A stretch of 64,000 nucleotides of DNA from Diplolepis rosae (taxonomy: Eukaryota > Arthropoda > Insecta > Hymenoptera > Diplolepididae), in the NCBI GenBank assembly GCA_030998225.1, contig JAPYXD010000403.1, positions 248,001 through 312,000 on the forward strand, given 5' to 3'. Below are positions 21,527 to 32,913 of the stretch, one piece after another. The notes below the pieces were generated by a model. It was given only the letters and a program-made list of their open reading frames with translations. It searched no databases and was not told the DNA's origin. Both the position numbers and the translations under genes were made by a program. Position 1 is the first letter of the stretch, and every line of letters begins with the position of its first letter.

Positions 21527-22542
21527 TTAATCAGTACTGGATTTATCATTCAAAGAAGATGCCTCTTCTTCTTCCCACCAGCATGAGGCATCATTGAGGT
21601 GAGTTGCGAATTCACGTGCAGGTCTGGGAGTTTCTTGGTGATATCTGGAGTAGCCTAGATACCACAAAACACTAGCGATGTGAGCAAAACAGCCAACCAC
21701 TCTTGCACCATTTTTGCATGGGCAGTACCAACTACTTATAGGATTCGGTCCAGCATTAGTTTCTATCCATAAGTTACATACATTGGAAGATGTATCATGA
21801 GACTGAATTTGTACTCTCAAAATGTTTCTCTCTTGTTTATGTTCTTTGGTATATGATTTAGCTTGCTTCAACTGATACACTCCGAGTGCGATGTATCGCA
21901 GCTCATCAAGAGTCAAACTTGGAAAATCGGGTAGTGATTCTTACGTGATAGGAAGCCACGACGCCTTATTTTTCTCCCAACATTTTCTCTTCAGCGCGTT
22001 CTCAAAGGTGATTCGGCTGCAAAGCCAATCGCAAGATTCTTTCAACAATCAGATTATCATTGGGAGTGTTACCAATTTTAGGAGGTAGGAAAGCATTGCA
22101 AATTGCGCAAAATATTCTTACGTAATCCTTGATATACGGGATTTAACTATTTGGAAAAATATCATTCAAGCCTTTCCACGTTTTTATTAACCCATTGATG
22201 GCTTCGATCACCCATCGAACTTTAGTAACGAGTCTTGATTTATTTGCTTCACTAACACAGTGCTGCGATCTCTTTTTGAGAAAATGAGACATCTTGGAAA
22301 CAAATCCAAGATCTTTTAAAAACTTGAGACAGTTCTGAAAACCACGATGGACAATGAAAATAGAGTTTGGAGGCATCCAGGTACGTAATCTCGCGAGGAA
22401 CAAAAAAAGACATAAGACCTGTCCTTGCCGTCATATTTCCTCTACCAACTCTTTGTGCGACGTAATTAAGCTGATCTTTCGTTAATCCGGTAAGTCCATA
22501 ATAATCCTTAGTATCTAGTGCAGAAGGATCATTGATATTCAA
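21527..22542 (-). pseudogene. ISL2EU/Harbinger-like transposase with SWIM finger, broken
   Basis: Three minus-strand frames form one broken protein. The first (22542 down) reads LTGLTKDQLNYVAQRVGRGNM and continues to ITYLDASKLYFHC. The next frame holds the DDE_Tnp_4-like core end: IFIVHRGFQNCLKFLKDLGF and EANKSRLVTKVRWVIEAING. After a gap the last (21916-21527) carries a SWIM zinc finger, WYCPCKNGARVVGCFAHIAS, near residue 65 of that frame. DDE_Tnp_4 plus a C-terminal SWIM finger is the layout of a group of insect transposases (ISL2EU type). The enzyme would excise and insert the element. Frame breaks and a missing N-terminus make it inactive. No terminal repeats were identified. Confidence 0.65.
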
Positions 22543-23163
22543 CCTTTTTTTCTTGCTTCTTTACGCAAATCATTGAAAAGGTCTGAAATAGATTCTGTAT
22601 CCATATAGATGAAAAAAACTTATGTATAGACTCTGGTTCTAGAATCAGAACCTAAGAATCACCCGCATGAATAAGAAAACCTTCACACAGTTCAGACAGT
22701 GGAAGAAGAATGACGCAGAATACCTTAGAGCACCGTCACAAACGCCAATACTATGTGGAAGGGGAATACAGTTAAACGTAGCGCAAGCACAGTCGCACAT
22801 GTCACGGACGTAAGAATGTATGTATTGGAGCACAAACTCGTGGAGACTGTTGCCAAATAAATAAGGGCAGAGGGGGGCGGGGGCACTATTGTTTCACATT
22901 CAGCATATCAGTTAGAATCCCGCGAATTAATTTTAACTGTATTCAAATTGTATTCTGACTTATTCTTAAATCATACGATATTACTCATTGAGATTCTTTG
23001 TTATTGAGTAAAAGTGACCAATATTATAAAGATAAAATACTTTTAAAAAAAGTTTAGAATACTGAAAAAAATTTATATGACAATTTTAATGTGAAAATGT
23101 AAATAAAACGTTTGATTATTAAAAAAAGTTAATTAATTATATTTGAATTCGCATGCGAGATTA
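22543..23163. other. AT-rich spacer, no gene seen
   Basis: Nothing supportable was found apart from short shadow frames. Confidence 0.4.
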
Positions 23164-23168
23164 CACAT
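23164..23168. repeat. Target-site duplication, left copy (CACAT)
   Basis: CACAT directly precedes the LTR start and is repeated at 37148-37152 directly after the right LTR. A five-base duplication is usual for Ty3/gypsy integrases. Confidence 0.85.
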
Positions 23169-25299
23169 TGTTACGGACGGTCCAAAGTGAGTAATGTTTT
23201 TTTTATATATATATAAAAATTACACATCAATTCCTTCTAAGAGTGAATAAAATGTACACTTTGGAGCATTCGTAACTTGATCACATTCCAATGGTTAATG
23301 CAATTCAGCATTTTTGGTCACGCAAGCTGGCCCGAGATGTGAGAATGTAACTCTTGCTTCTGAATCCAATGCGCAGGTCTTAAAAAGGTCGGTGAATTTT
23401 GTAAAGCCCATCTTCATGAGATTACAAATATTTAAATATGTAAAAATGTATACATATATATATTGTATGTATATATGTATGTATGTGCGTATATGTATGT
23501 GTGTCTATATGTGTATGTCTGTGCGTATATGAGTATGCATATTTATGAGTACCCATGCATAAATATTGAAAATAAAGGAATGTAATTGCGAGAGTAAGAT
23601 ATACTCGATCGCTGTACGCGAGAGAAAAGGGATGAAAAGAAGCGAGAAGGAGAATGAAAGCTGGTAGAGAGGAAGAGAGAGAGAGAGAGATATGTCTAGT
23701 ACACGTACACCCATGTACTGTTTGACGCCACAGCTTTCTGCCGTTTGTCAATTCCTCCCTTCGTTCGCCTATGCACATGCCTAATATACTGGTCGCTTTA
23801 AAAAAAATCTTGATGCGCTCTGCTGTGCATCGCGAGAGTAGCATTCATTTCATAATTGCATCTCCTCCTCATACACCTATCCTTGCTCAAATTCTTTAGC
23901 CAGCTGATCTCCCGCCACAAAAGCCACGTGCTTTTTGTAACTAAGATCCAACGCTCATCTGAATACTTAAATAATTATCTTAAGGCTTTAATCCACTTAA
24001 AGATTATGAGCCCAGACTAATTAAATATATATATATATATTTCGATTTACTCTGAAATATATTGGAAACTAAAATTGTTTCTACAATTTGATGACCATGC
24101 ATCAAATACTAAAAATTGATGAGCACATTTCCTTTCTCACGATAGGTGTAGAAAGAAGGGAAAAATAATTGCATTCTAGAAATCAGCAAATGGCGCAATA
24201 ACCACATCAGCATTTGTGGAAATTCCTAAATCCTCCCTGCCATTATTACCTCTGTCCAATCATTAATTCCTTAATCATCAAAAAACCCTACCATGTTCAC
24301 CTCGCGATGAACTAGTAAAACGGATCAAGGCAAAATCAAATTCGCAGTTACCCAAGCAACCCGGTACTAACCGGAACTACTTGAATAGTAGAGAATATAT
24401 TTTCTCTACTTTGCCCGTCTGCGGCCCAGATCGACAGTTCCTAGACCCTCGTTAGTTGATTGAACCCGTAAAACTCTTTCTAACGAAATTATATTTTTGG
24501 AATCGTGTCGGGCGGACGTAAAAGACAAAAGCCTTCATCTGGACAGAAGCAACAGAATTAAATTCTTTCTTCGGCGGAATATTTTAAAGTCCAATTCGTT
24601 TAATAAAAAAAACGGCAAAAAGGTGCGCGAAATTGCGGAAAAATTAGTACTACCGAATCTCAAAACGGTAGTGATAATTTTTCATAAAATATTGTAATTA
24701 GATTTAATAGGAAAATTCTAGCGGCGAAAAGGGCGAGTTTGAAAGCACTCAACCCTTTTCTGGTTAAAAGCCAACCGTCATTTTCTCTTATTAAACCCAA
24801 AAGAAAAGTGGCAAAAACAGTATTTGTGTGCGCGTGTGCTATGCGCGACTCGCAAATAGGACAAAGTGTGACTTTGAACAACACTCAACAGAAAACCATT
24901 GCCCGGTCTAGGACGAATCAGGAGCTAAGGAAAAATCGCCCCCTCTCTCTTACACTCTCCTGGGACTGGTAGATGTAAGGAAAACTAGTAGTAAGTTATT
25001 GTTCCAATATATGTATCTATTTGTATATCCTTTTTATACGGACATTAAACACTAAAACTGGCAATCTTCCTGTATTCAAAACTTCTTTTCCAAAAAAATC
25101 AAAGAGGGTTTTCTTGTGCAAAGGGTATAGCCTCCTCATTCAGAAGAGAGGGCAAATAGAATCCTAGATTAAAAACAAATTTTGGTTTATTCAATTTATA
25201 ATTTCCTAAATTTAAAATTTGGCAGTTTGGAGCCTCAAGCGGGCGTGTAATCGAATTTAATATTTTTATTATATTAAGTTCAATTATTCGTACGTAACA
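23169..25299 (+). repeat. 5' LTR, 2,131 bp
   Basis: Starts TGTTACGG and ends CGTAACA. It matches 35222-37147 over its length, except for microsatellite changes and an internal stretch (about 25020-25260) missing on the right. It includes a TATG/TGTG microsatellite at 23440-23535, a GA run near 23675, an (AT)n TATA-like run at 24026-24040, a hairpin AGTAGAGAA-TATAT-TTTCTCTACT near 24385-24410, and a splice-donor-like AGTAGTAAGTTATTG near 24990. Small frames inside it, such as 24497-24697, have no recognisable product. Confidence 0.85.
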
Positions 25300-25305
25300 A
25301 ACTGA

Positions 25306-25324
25306 TGGTGGCAGCGGTGGGATT
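25306..25324 (+). promoter_or_regulatory. Primer binding site, tRNA-Leu
   Basis: TGGTGGCAGCGGTGGGATT, six bases after the LTR, is complementary to the 3' end of an insect tRNA-Leu (AAG anticodon type, ending ATCCCACCGCTGCCA plus CCA, from memory). This confirms plus orientation of the element. Confidence 0.7.
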
Positions 25325-25503
25325 TTTTGTCTCGCGCTGCACCTAGCCACGTTACACGTTGCAGAGTCGCACTCACCAACCACTTCCATCTGCTTATCTT
25401 GTTCCGATTTGAATAATTTATATTTTTCACATTATTATCGATCTGTAAAAATTTCTTGTTCTAAATTAACTATCCTTTCCAAAAATAAAAAAATCCTTTC
25501 CTC

Positions 25504-26093
25504 TTCCAAAAATTGAGTTTTTGAGAATTCGCTTTTGTGCTCTTCAGAAGAAAGCCAATTCTGAAATTCAAGCTCTTGTGCTCTTTAGCAGAGAGACTGA
25601 ATTTTAAACATCAATTTTATTTCCTTTTCTTTTCTTTCACATTTTCTTTCATTAAATATTTACTCTTGTGCTCTTTAGCAGAAAGCCTTAATTCGACAGA
25701 GAGAAAATAATCCCCTTTATTCCAAAAAATTGAGTTTTTGAGAATTTGCTTTTGTGCTCTTCAGCAGAAGGCCAATTCTGAAATTCAAGCTCTTGTGCTC
25801 TTTGGCAGAGAGACTGAATTTTAAACTTCAATTTTTTTTCCTTTTCTTTTCTTTCACATTTTCTTTCATTGAAGATTTACTCTTGTGCTTTTTAGCAGAG
25901 TGTCAATCTTAGAATTAAATCTTTTGTGCTCTTTAGCAGAAAGCCTTAATTCGACAGAGAGAAAATAATCCCCTTTATTCCAAAAAATTGAGTTTTTGAG
26001 AATTTTCTTTTGTGCTCTTCAGCAGAAAGCCAATTCTGAAATTCAAGCTCTTGTGCTCTTTAGCAGAGAGACTGAGTTTTAAACTTCAATTTT
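25504..26093 (+). repeat. Leader repeat array: nine copies of a small hairpin motif
   Basis: TTGTGCTCTTTAGCAGA-like units occur at about 25535, 25571, 25664, 25752, 25793, 25884, 25923, 26010 and 26049. Each contains TGCT-CTTY-AGCA, a 4-bp stem with a 4-base loop. They sit in a larger unit of roughly 245 bp, repeated about 2.4 times. The array lies between the primer site and the first sense ORF, where retroelement packaging or translation signals normally lie. Confidence 0.7.
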
Positions 26094-26141
26094 TGTCATC
26101 ATTATCTTTTGAATTCAAATTTTCCTTCTGGACTCTTCCAT

Positions 26142-26402
26142 ATGTCTCCGCCTATCGCTAATCAAGATTGTAAGCGCAAACATAGATCGCGTGCGGGTCG
26201 ACAAGCAAGAGAAAAATTTGATCAGAGGTTGGACAAAGTGAGAGTGACTCCTCGTGATTCTGGGGAACCTCTTAGCAGCACAACACCCGAGGCTCCAACC
26301 CAAACTTTCAACCCGCAGGAATTCAAAATCAGAGAAATAAATAATTTCGACGAATTTTCATCCTTTTGCAAAATCTACTCAATAAGGCGGAAATTGACTT
26401 GA
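26142..26402 (+). CDS. Short sense ORF with arginine-rich N-terminus (copy 1)
   Basis: The ATG at 26142 begins an 86-codon frame, MSPPIANQDCKRKHRSRAGR, followed by a lysine/arginine-rich helix-like stretch, then a Ser/Thr/Pro-rich part. The first 35 residues are clearly related to those of the ORF at 27192. It is the first ORF after the leader, so it is in the position of gag, but no capsid or zinc knuckle is seen. The basic stretch could bind RNA or act as a nuclear localisation signal. I do not recognise the protein. Confidence 0.4.
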   Translation: MSPPIANQDCKRKHRSRAGRQAREKFDQRLDKVRVTPRDSGEPLSSTTPEAPTQTFNPQEFKIREINNFDEFSSFCKIYSIRRKLT

Positions 26403-26675
26403 GTAAATTCCAGCAGGCAAAACAAGAGTCTCAAGGAATGTCCACCTCCAAATAATAAGCTTGTTTACCTCTTTATTCTTGACACACGTATATTACACAT
26501 TTCTTCCGACCCATTTAGTATACTCTACCATTAATCTTAGACCAACAATAAATATTTTTGTTAGGATTTCCAAATTTTTCTTCAAAAAATTTTTTTTTAG
26601 TACCGGCGGAAGGAGAATAATATAACGGAGTTTTGATTGAATCATTAATTCAATCAAAATCCTAGTGGTTCTCTC

Positions 26676-26876
26676 GCTCTGAAGTACGTACGTTGAGTCA
26701 CTGACTCTGTTGTCACCGTTGAGCGATTGAATTGATTATTCACCTTTTTCCATAGAATAGGGAGAGGAGAATTCGAACTAGAAATTTTCTGATTCGAATT
26801 TTCTTAGAATTTCGACCCCTCTGTGGTACGTACGTAGAGTCATAGACTCTGTTGGCCACGTCGAGAGTTCGAATAC
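26676..26876 (+). repeat. Tandem pair of a structured motif
   Basis: Two copies of GTACGTACGTNGAGTCANNGACTCTGTTG occur at about 26685 and 26831, each with the palindrome GAGTCA-GACTC. They lie 146 bases apart, between the two short sense ORFs. The purpose is unknown. Confidence 0.5.
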
Positions 26877-27191
26877 TCCTTATTCTATGTCCCGTTAGAT
26901 GAAAATTCTATTCGATAAAAATCTAACAGACCTCTACACTAATAATAGATTTGTTTTATTTATTTATTTTATTTTATTTGTTTTTTTTTCTTTCTTTTCT
27001 TCCTTTCTTTCTTTTTCTTAGACAATTAATATTAATTCCAATTGTATATTTATTTTCTTAAGAGCTCGTTATCCAAATACACTGTTTAAAGGTTACTTCA
27101 AGGCTCTTCATGCCTTCTCTGAATTACTTGTAATTCAATAGAAGGCATCAAAAAAAGGGGGGGGGGGACTTCCTCCTTCAACGCCATCGCG

Positions 27192-27674
27192 ATGCCCCCG
27201 CCTATCATTTGCAAGCGCAAACGTAGGTCACGAGCAGGAAGACAAGTGAGAGAGAAAGTCGCCAGACAATTGGAGGAATCCACGGCAGCGTTTTTGACAT
27301 CATCTCAAAAATTACCAGAGACGCCACCCGAATCTCAAGATCGTGCCCCTGATTCAAAATTTGCGATGCTACGCCCTTCGCAAGCAACTTTGGAGAACCC
27401 AGACTCCGACCATTTGATCCCTGTCGTAGATCTGGTTTCTGACTCAGAGGTCGACTCTGAAGCAGAGACAGTGATCATAATGGAGACATATTCTAGAATA
27501 CGGATATCAACGAAACGCCCAGAGTCCAGAATCAGAATTCTAAATGACAGAATTCTGCGCGCCTCCGAGCGCATTGATATCAGCCAATTCTTCTGGCTCT
27601 CAACCCCACTCAGTCTCTCAATCAGTCACGCCATTGTTGATGGCAATGACCTTCATCCCCCAAATTCATCTTAG
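27192..27674 (+). CDS. Short sense ORF with arginine-rich N-terminus (copy 2)
   Basis: The ATG at 27192 opens a 160-codon frame starting MPPPIICKRKRRSRAGRQVR. The start is nearly the same as in the ORF at 26142: a CKRK-RSRAGRQ-REK core. The rest is rich in Ser, Glu, Asp and Pro with an acidic patch (DLVSDSEVDSEAETV). It has no capsid, finger or protease motif. The pair suggests a tandem duplication of a gag start or of a small regulatory gene. Downstream, 27675-28950 is GC-richer than its surroundings but has no long frame. Confidence 0.45.
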   Translation: MPPPIICKRKRRSRAGRQVREKVARQLEESTAAFLTSSQKLPETPPESQDRAPDSKFAMLRPSQATLENPDSDHLIPVVDLVSDSEVDSEAETVIIMETYSRIRISTKRPESRIRILNDRILRASERIDISQFFWLSTPLSLSISHAIVDGNDLHPPNSS

Positions 27675-29680
27675 GGGAAGATGGAGACCGGAACCCACCA
27701 ACAAAATTCCGGGGTGGTATGGAATCACCACTGTCAACCACAAGGTCTCGCCTTACCGAAGTAAAGCGTGTCCATCCCCTAGGCAGCACCCCTAATCGTG
27801 AATAGAGATCTAATTCCCATCTTTTCCAGATGCTGACTACCGACTACGATCTTGGATCTCGAGATGTCTTCTCTTGCTTTTCTATGCCGCAGGAGACGAG
27901 CCCAATGGAAGGACTCCCAGGCCTCTCTGATCAAAGGCGATGCCGGGATTCACCACCAACTCTCGAGGACGAAGGAACGAAGGATGGACGTCTCTAACCG
28001 ATGCCAGAAGAGACCAGGGCTCTCGTGTACAACCTGATTTAAAACAGGCATGAGCCAAAATCAGAGGACGACCAAGCACCGCAGCCTAAAACCTTGGACC
28101 ATCCTCACCATCGCTGAGTCACAGGACCTACCTCTGTTATGCAAAATGTTAGCAAGGGCAACCACCGATATCGGCCACAAGCAGAGACAGGAATACTGGA
28201 TTCCTGTTAACGAAGCCACCAACAAAATTCCGGGGTGGTTTCTGAGGACTTGCCAATGACAAAGCACGTGCGTGCCCCTCACCTGGTATTTCGCATTTTT
28301 ACCAACCAAGGTCCGCATGACGTCACCTGCCTGATCCTCCCACTTCTGGTTGTACGGAAGATTTCTGCAAATACCTGGGCCTGAGGAAACAACCAAGAAC
28401 ATCTGGGAGAGCTACTGGGAAGAGGACGTCAACCCATGAAGAGGTGCCTTCCCAAATTGATATTGATAAATCAGCAGACACACATAAGGATAGGCCTCAG
28501 CTGGCAGGAATATGTTGTCAAGTTAACTGTGACGCCAGCCTGAAACACCTACTAGAGATTCTCCACCACCTGATTGCTGCAACGCAAATTGGTAACGACC
28601 ATCGACGGATCACGAACCACTAAGCACTGGAAGAGAACGAGTCACCACTACCAGCAGGACCGCAGGGCAATCCCTCCGACTCACCTCCTACCAGTGATTG
28701 CTGATCGCCTGAACCGAAGGAGCACAAGAACCAGACCTTAGGAACATCAATGCTTCAGATGAGTAATCTCAGATCATAGCGAGGTTGTCACTATGATCTG
28801 ACCCACGTCCCGTAACCGATGCAGTCCCTAACCTGCGTTTCCATGGAGTACTGACAAACCTTCACTCCTTGCGTTCGCGGTAATGACGGAACCCGGACTT
28901 ACCTTTATTCACCTGGGTTAAGTGATCGAATCTGAAAGAAATTTTTTTTTTCCTCTCCTTTTCAAAATTAAGGAAGACCCAATTCAAATTATCCGAATAT
29001 CTATTGATATAAGCATTGCAATTACCACGAGTACTTATTTTTCATAAGCATCAGTGACCTTAGTGAGCCACAGTAAACTCTTAGAAAAAAAAATATATCC
29101 AACCTTTGAACGAATCTGAAAATCGAGTACTCTGTTTGATTTAACGAAGATAAAAGAGAAGTAATCAGAAGGCTGTATTGAGGTGGGATACAACTATAAG
29201 AAATGAAACTCGGAGACAAATTTACCAATGAGAAAAATATATATTTAAACTATTCAAGGTTTGGCGATTAAGTGTATCTGGTTATATGAAATTTTTTAAG
29301 TACAGAGTTCTAATCCTAGCTAACTTAACGTTGCACTCATAAAATTTATCCCTTGCATATTTTCATTACGTACCAAAAATAGAATTTCTAAGATTACGCG
29401 TATCTCTGAAAGACGCTTGACAATTTGCTCTTATGACGTTTTACAATAAGGTTTTACATAAGGATTCCGAACCAGGTTTCGGTGATTCTAATAACAATCT
29501 TTAGAAAGTTTAGGCTATTTACATCATCTGGTCTGTCGGATTCTTAAATCTTCTATTAGATTTCTTTTGCTAAAAAGTAAATCATAAATTATCTCAGCAA
29601 TAACATTACAAGACAATTTAAATATTCCGTTAAAATCGTGGATCGTCACACCGATTTTAACCAAGAGGATCGTTGCGACG
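27675..29680. other. Interior of the LARD-like element, no clear gene
   Basis: The first 1.2 kb is relatively GC-rich and may be eroded coding sequence; the rest is AT-rich. A CCACCAACAAAATTCCGGGG unit occurs twice, at about 27697 and 28217. A minus-strand frame at 28061-28402 is open but not recognised. Confidence 0.35.
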
Positions 29681-29682
29681 TT

Positions 29683-32600
29683 CTATGTCCCAGAGGTCCG
29701 GGGCTCCCAGTGGCAATCTAAGTCATTCGCGTATCGCTGAAAGGAAATATTTTTTGTAAAAAAGAAATTACATAATAAAAGGGCCTGGAAGCCGGAAGTA
29801 AGTAATCCACCCAAGGTGCAAGGAAACTGGCACTTACCACCTCCCAGCCATACGACACCCTGGGCTGATCGGGGCCGACAAAAAAATGCCACTGTACCCA
29901 AGTTAACCTCAAACTCCGGTCTCTGGGCTGATAGCCCACGAACGGCGGAAGTTTCGGTAGATCCTGGAAATTGCTGAAAAGGAAAAAGGGGGGGGGGGTG
30001 TTAAAGATGCAATTATAATCGCGTGGCACAAAAGGGGGAAATAAAATATAACTCAATGGGACTTACCACTTGGACACAGGGAGGCTGGCGTGGCCCACTC
30101 CTTGCCACATCTCAATGTCCCTTTCTGCTCCCTGAGGCACCTTTATCGGGTGGTTATACGGGTACTGAAACCAAAGGATTACAGTATTAGAAGGAAGGCA
30201 ACCTCAGCAACACCACGATTCGAGAAAAGGAAAGGGAGGGCTGAAGACTCACCTTTGCCCAGTACCCCCGGCAGGAATATTCGCCTTGCTCTTCATCCCA
30301 AGAATATTCCTGGATCCAACGAGATTTAGGGAAGGGCTTCGTAGGACCCAATCGGTGGAGCCTACTCTCGTGGATCCAGGGCTCGAGTAATAATCGATAC
30401 GGGGCCCTCACCCACTGGGTGAATGTCACGATGAATCTGAAAATCAACCTATGAATAAGCTAACAGAACATTATTTCAAACACAAATTTTTTTTCTTTTG
30501 TCAAACATTAAAATTTGGATATCACCACTTGTCATAGATTCACATGAATGCGAAAAAAAAAAATAAATAGATAAAAGAAAAAAAATAATAAAAAATATAT
30601 ATATATATATAATCGTACAATAAATTATATAACAAAAGGAAGTTTTCTCTTCTGTCCATATTATTAATTATTAGACAAATAAAGCAAAGAGCATTTCAGC
30701 TCCGTTCTCCTTTATGTACATTTACAAACTGCTTCAATCTTATTATACAAGTAAAATTAGAGTTCGAAGAGTCATATTATTGTTATGATTATTGATACTA
30801 AATCGAATAATATTACTTTCATAATGAAAATTTAAACTTGTAATCGATCTCATCATTTATAAATTCCTTTTGTTATATCTTTTAATTTTAATTTTTTTTT
30901 GAAAATCAATAATTACATTATATGCATTAAGCATCTGTATCGGTAATTTTTTTTAGACTCTTTTCTTTCTCTTTCCTAATATAAATCATTTCTGCAAATA
31001 GACGTTTATATAAATTGTTTTCTTTATGTAAAATCCGTATGTTATCCCAATCAAAGTCATGTGGTATTTCATCCTCTCCTATATTTTCAGTTCTATGTTT
31101 TTTTATAACATTATGATATTTCTTATTTTTTAAATTAAAGTTATCCTCATGTTCATCTCTTCTGATGTTAGGAAGTCTTCTTGTTGTCCTACATAAGTTT
31201 TGTCACAGGATATACATTCTAATTTAGAAACAACATTACTCATTTCACTTTTTTCCAATGCATCTTTACCTAATTTTATAATTTTGCTAAGTTTAGAGTC
31301 AACTCTAAATATTATATTAATATTTTGTTTAGTAATTATTCTTTTTTTTTTACATTTTCTGAAATTTTTCCATAAAAGGGAATCGATATTAATTTTTTTT
31401 TGTTCTGCAACAGGATTCGTTTTATTCAAAGTAATATTATTTTTATTTTTATTATAAAGTTATATTGTTCTTTTCCTAATATATCTGTCTATAAATTTAT
31501 TCGGATAATTATTAAGAATCAAATATTCTTTATTAGTATTCAAATTGTCAACATGATAAATTTTGTTGGAAAGTAATATGGCCGAATCTACCAGATTTTT
31601 ATTATGTTAACTTAATGTTGAATTAGATGATTTGAGAAACAATTAATAAATCTGCCTGAAAGGTCTTTTTTTGTACCAATTAGTAAATATTGTGTTATCA
31701 TTATTTCTTACAATAAGTATGTTAATAAATGGAATTCAATTGTTGTTTTCTATTTCAAAAGTGAATTTTAACCTTTCATGGTATTTGTTAAATTCGTCTA
31801 CTATATTATTAATTTTATCCTTTGGTATGAAAGGAATTGTGTCATCTACATATCTATAATAAAGAGGGACAGTGAAATCAAGTTTTTTTATATAATATCT
31901 CCTTCTAAATCTGGCAATACTATATCTGCAATAATGGGAGAGATAGGTGATCCCATTAGAGTTCCAAAAATCTGTTTATAATATTTATTATCAAATTTAA
32001 AATATGTTGAGTCCATTAAAAGGTTAATCCCCGTCTTTTTAATTCATCAATTAGTAGCTTTGTAACTTTTTATAAGTGGCCATTTTTTTTCAATATTATT
32101 TCTTCTAATCTCTTGACTGAAGACGTCCGAAGACGTTGTTTCCATACTTATTAATCATATGATTCTCGGACGTTAAAAGTACATTGAATAATACTATATT
32201 ATTCATTATTAAATATTATTTACTAAATATATTACTATTATTAAATAATATTAAATACTATCAAATATTATATTATTAACGTCCGAAAATACTCAATCAT
32301 GTTGCTCCGTGGAAACTTTGTATGACACTTTTACCGTAATAAATTTACGTGCATCACTCGTAATTCTTATCCAGGATGCGTAATATTGTATATTAAATTA
32401 ATTTTGTATATGTGACAGCTACACATTTATTTCCGTGTGACAGTTCCATATGTATACCTTTTTATATAATTATTCATATTATAACATATACATATAACAT
32501 ACATATAACATATATATATATATATATAACACATATATATATATAAATTATTTGGAATCAAAATTATCAGCGAAATGTTTAATATAAAATTTATTGTGAA

Positions 32601-32913
32601 GTTTGTAATGCAAGCAAGGTTATATCTTCTAAAAATTTCTTCAAACTCACAAAGCTCGCAAAGGGGAAGGTAGATATTTGAAAGTCTACCCTACCATGGA
32701 ATGTTTTTTTTGCACATAATTTCTTTTTCACGAGACTTACCCCTCTTTTTCTTGCCGAACTGCCTCCCATGGAGTCCTCATTAGCGATAGTTTCACCAGT
32801 AGGGCACCAAAAATTGAAGAAGGTGACGGCTTCCTCTCCCTCGTAACCGCCTCCTCAGCCGTCGGCCCGCCGCTCGCCGCAAGGCTCTTCAACAGGGTGT
32901 ATCTTGCCGACAT
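29683..32913 (-). CDS. Five-exon antisense gene of unknown function, 214 residues
   Basis: Exons on the minus strand are 32741-32913, 30253-30436, 30067-30164, 29838-29973 and 29683-29736, totalling 645 nt. Every intron is GT-AG, with donors GTAAGT (three times exact) or GTGAGT and strong pyrimidine-CAG acceptors. Phases join perfectly (57 codons+2, 1+61 codons, 32 codons+2, 1+45 codons, 18 codons with stop). The ATG at 32913 has A at -3. The protein starts MSARYTLLKSLAAS, is rich in Trp, Pro and Arg (RLLLEPWIHESRLHRLG, WIQEYSWDEEQGEYSCRGYW, RLTWVQWHFFVGPDQPR) and ends HWEPRTSGT. No signal peptide, membrane segment or known domain was recognised. It runs opposite to the LTR element that contains it. 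Intron 1 (2,304 bp) holds a PLE insertion. Confidence 0.75.
30930..32130 (-). pseudogene. Penelope-like element: RT and GIY-YIG remnant
   Basis: On the minus strand the RT blocks run from about 32100 to 31500. They include a MGSPISPIIADIV block, the catalytic YVDD box (near 31845), and a YHERLKFTFEIE block. After that, 31429-31130 is open and carries the GIY-YIG endonuclease start (SNVVSKLECISCDKTYVGQ). Stops and shifts interrupt both. PLEs copy themselves with this RT and nick target DNA with the GIY-YIG nuclease. The copy lies in intron 1 of the five-exon antisense gene, in the same direction as that gene. Confidence 0.75.
32131..32290. repeat. AT-rich segment bounded by CGGACGTTAA inverted repeats
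   Basis: CGGACGTTAA near 32173 and TTAACGTCCG near 32278 bracket about 95 bases of almost pure A and T. It could be a tiny MITE or the end of the PLE insertion. Confidence 0.35.

Noticed and set aside
24497..24697. 66-codon frame inside the LTR, repeated at 36586-36786
   Set aside because: It is conserved only because both LTRs are copies. No motif, no good start context, and it ends in AT-rich sequence.
25504..26093. CRISPR-like array
   Set aside because: The repeats are nested in longer duplicated units, spacers are themselves repeated, and the context is a eukaryotic retrotransposon leader.
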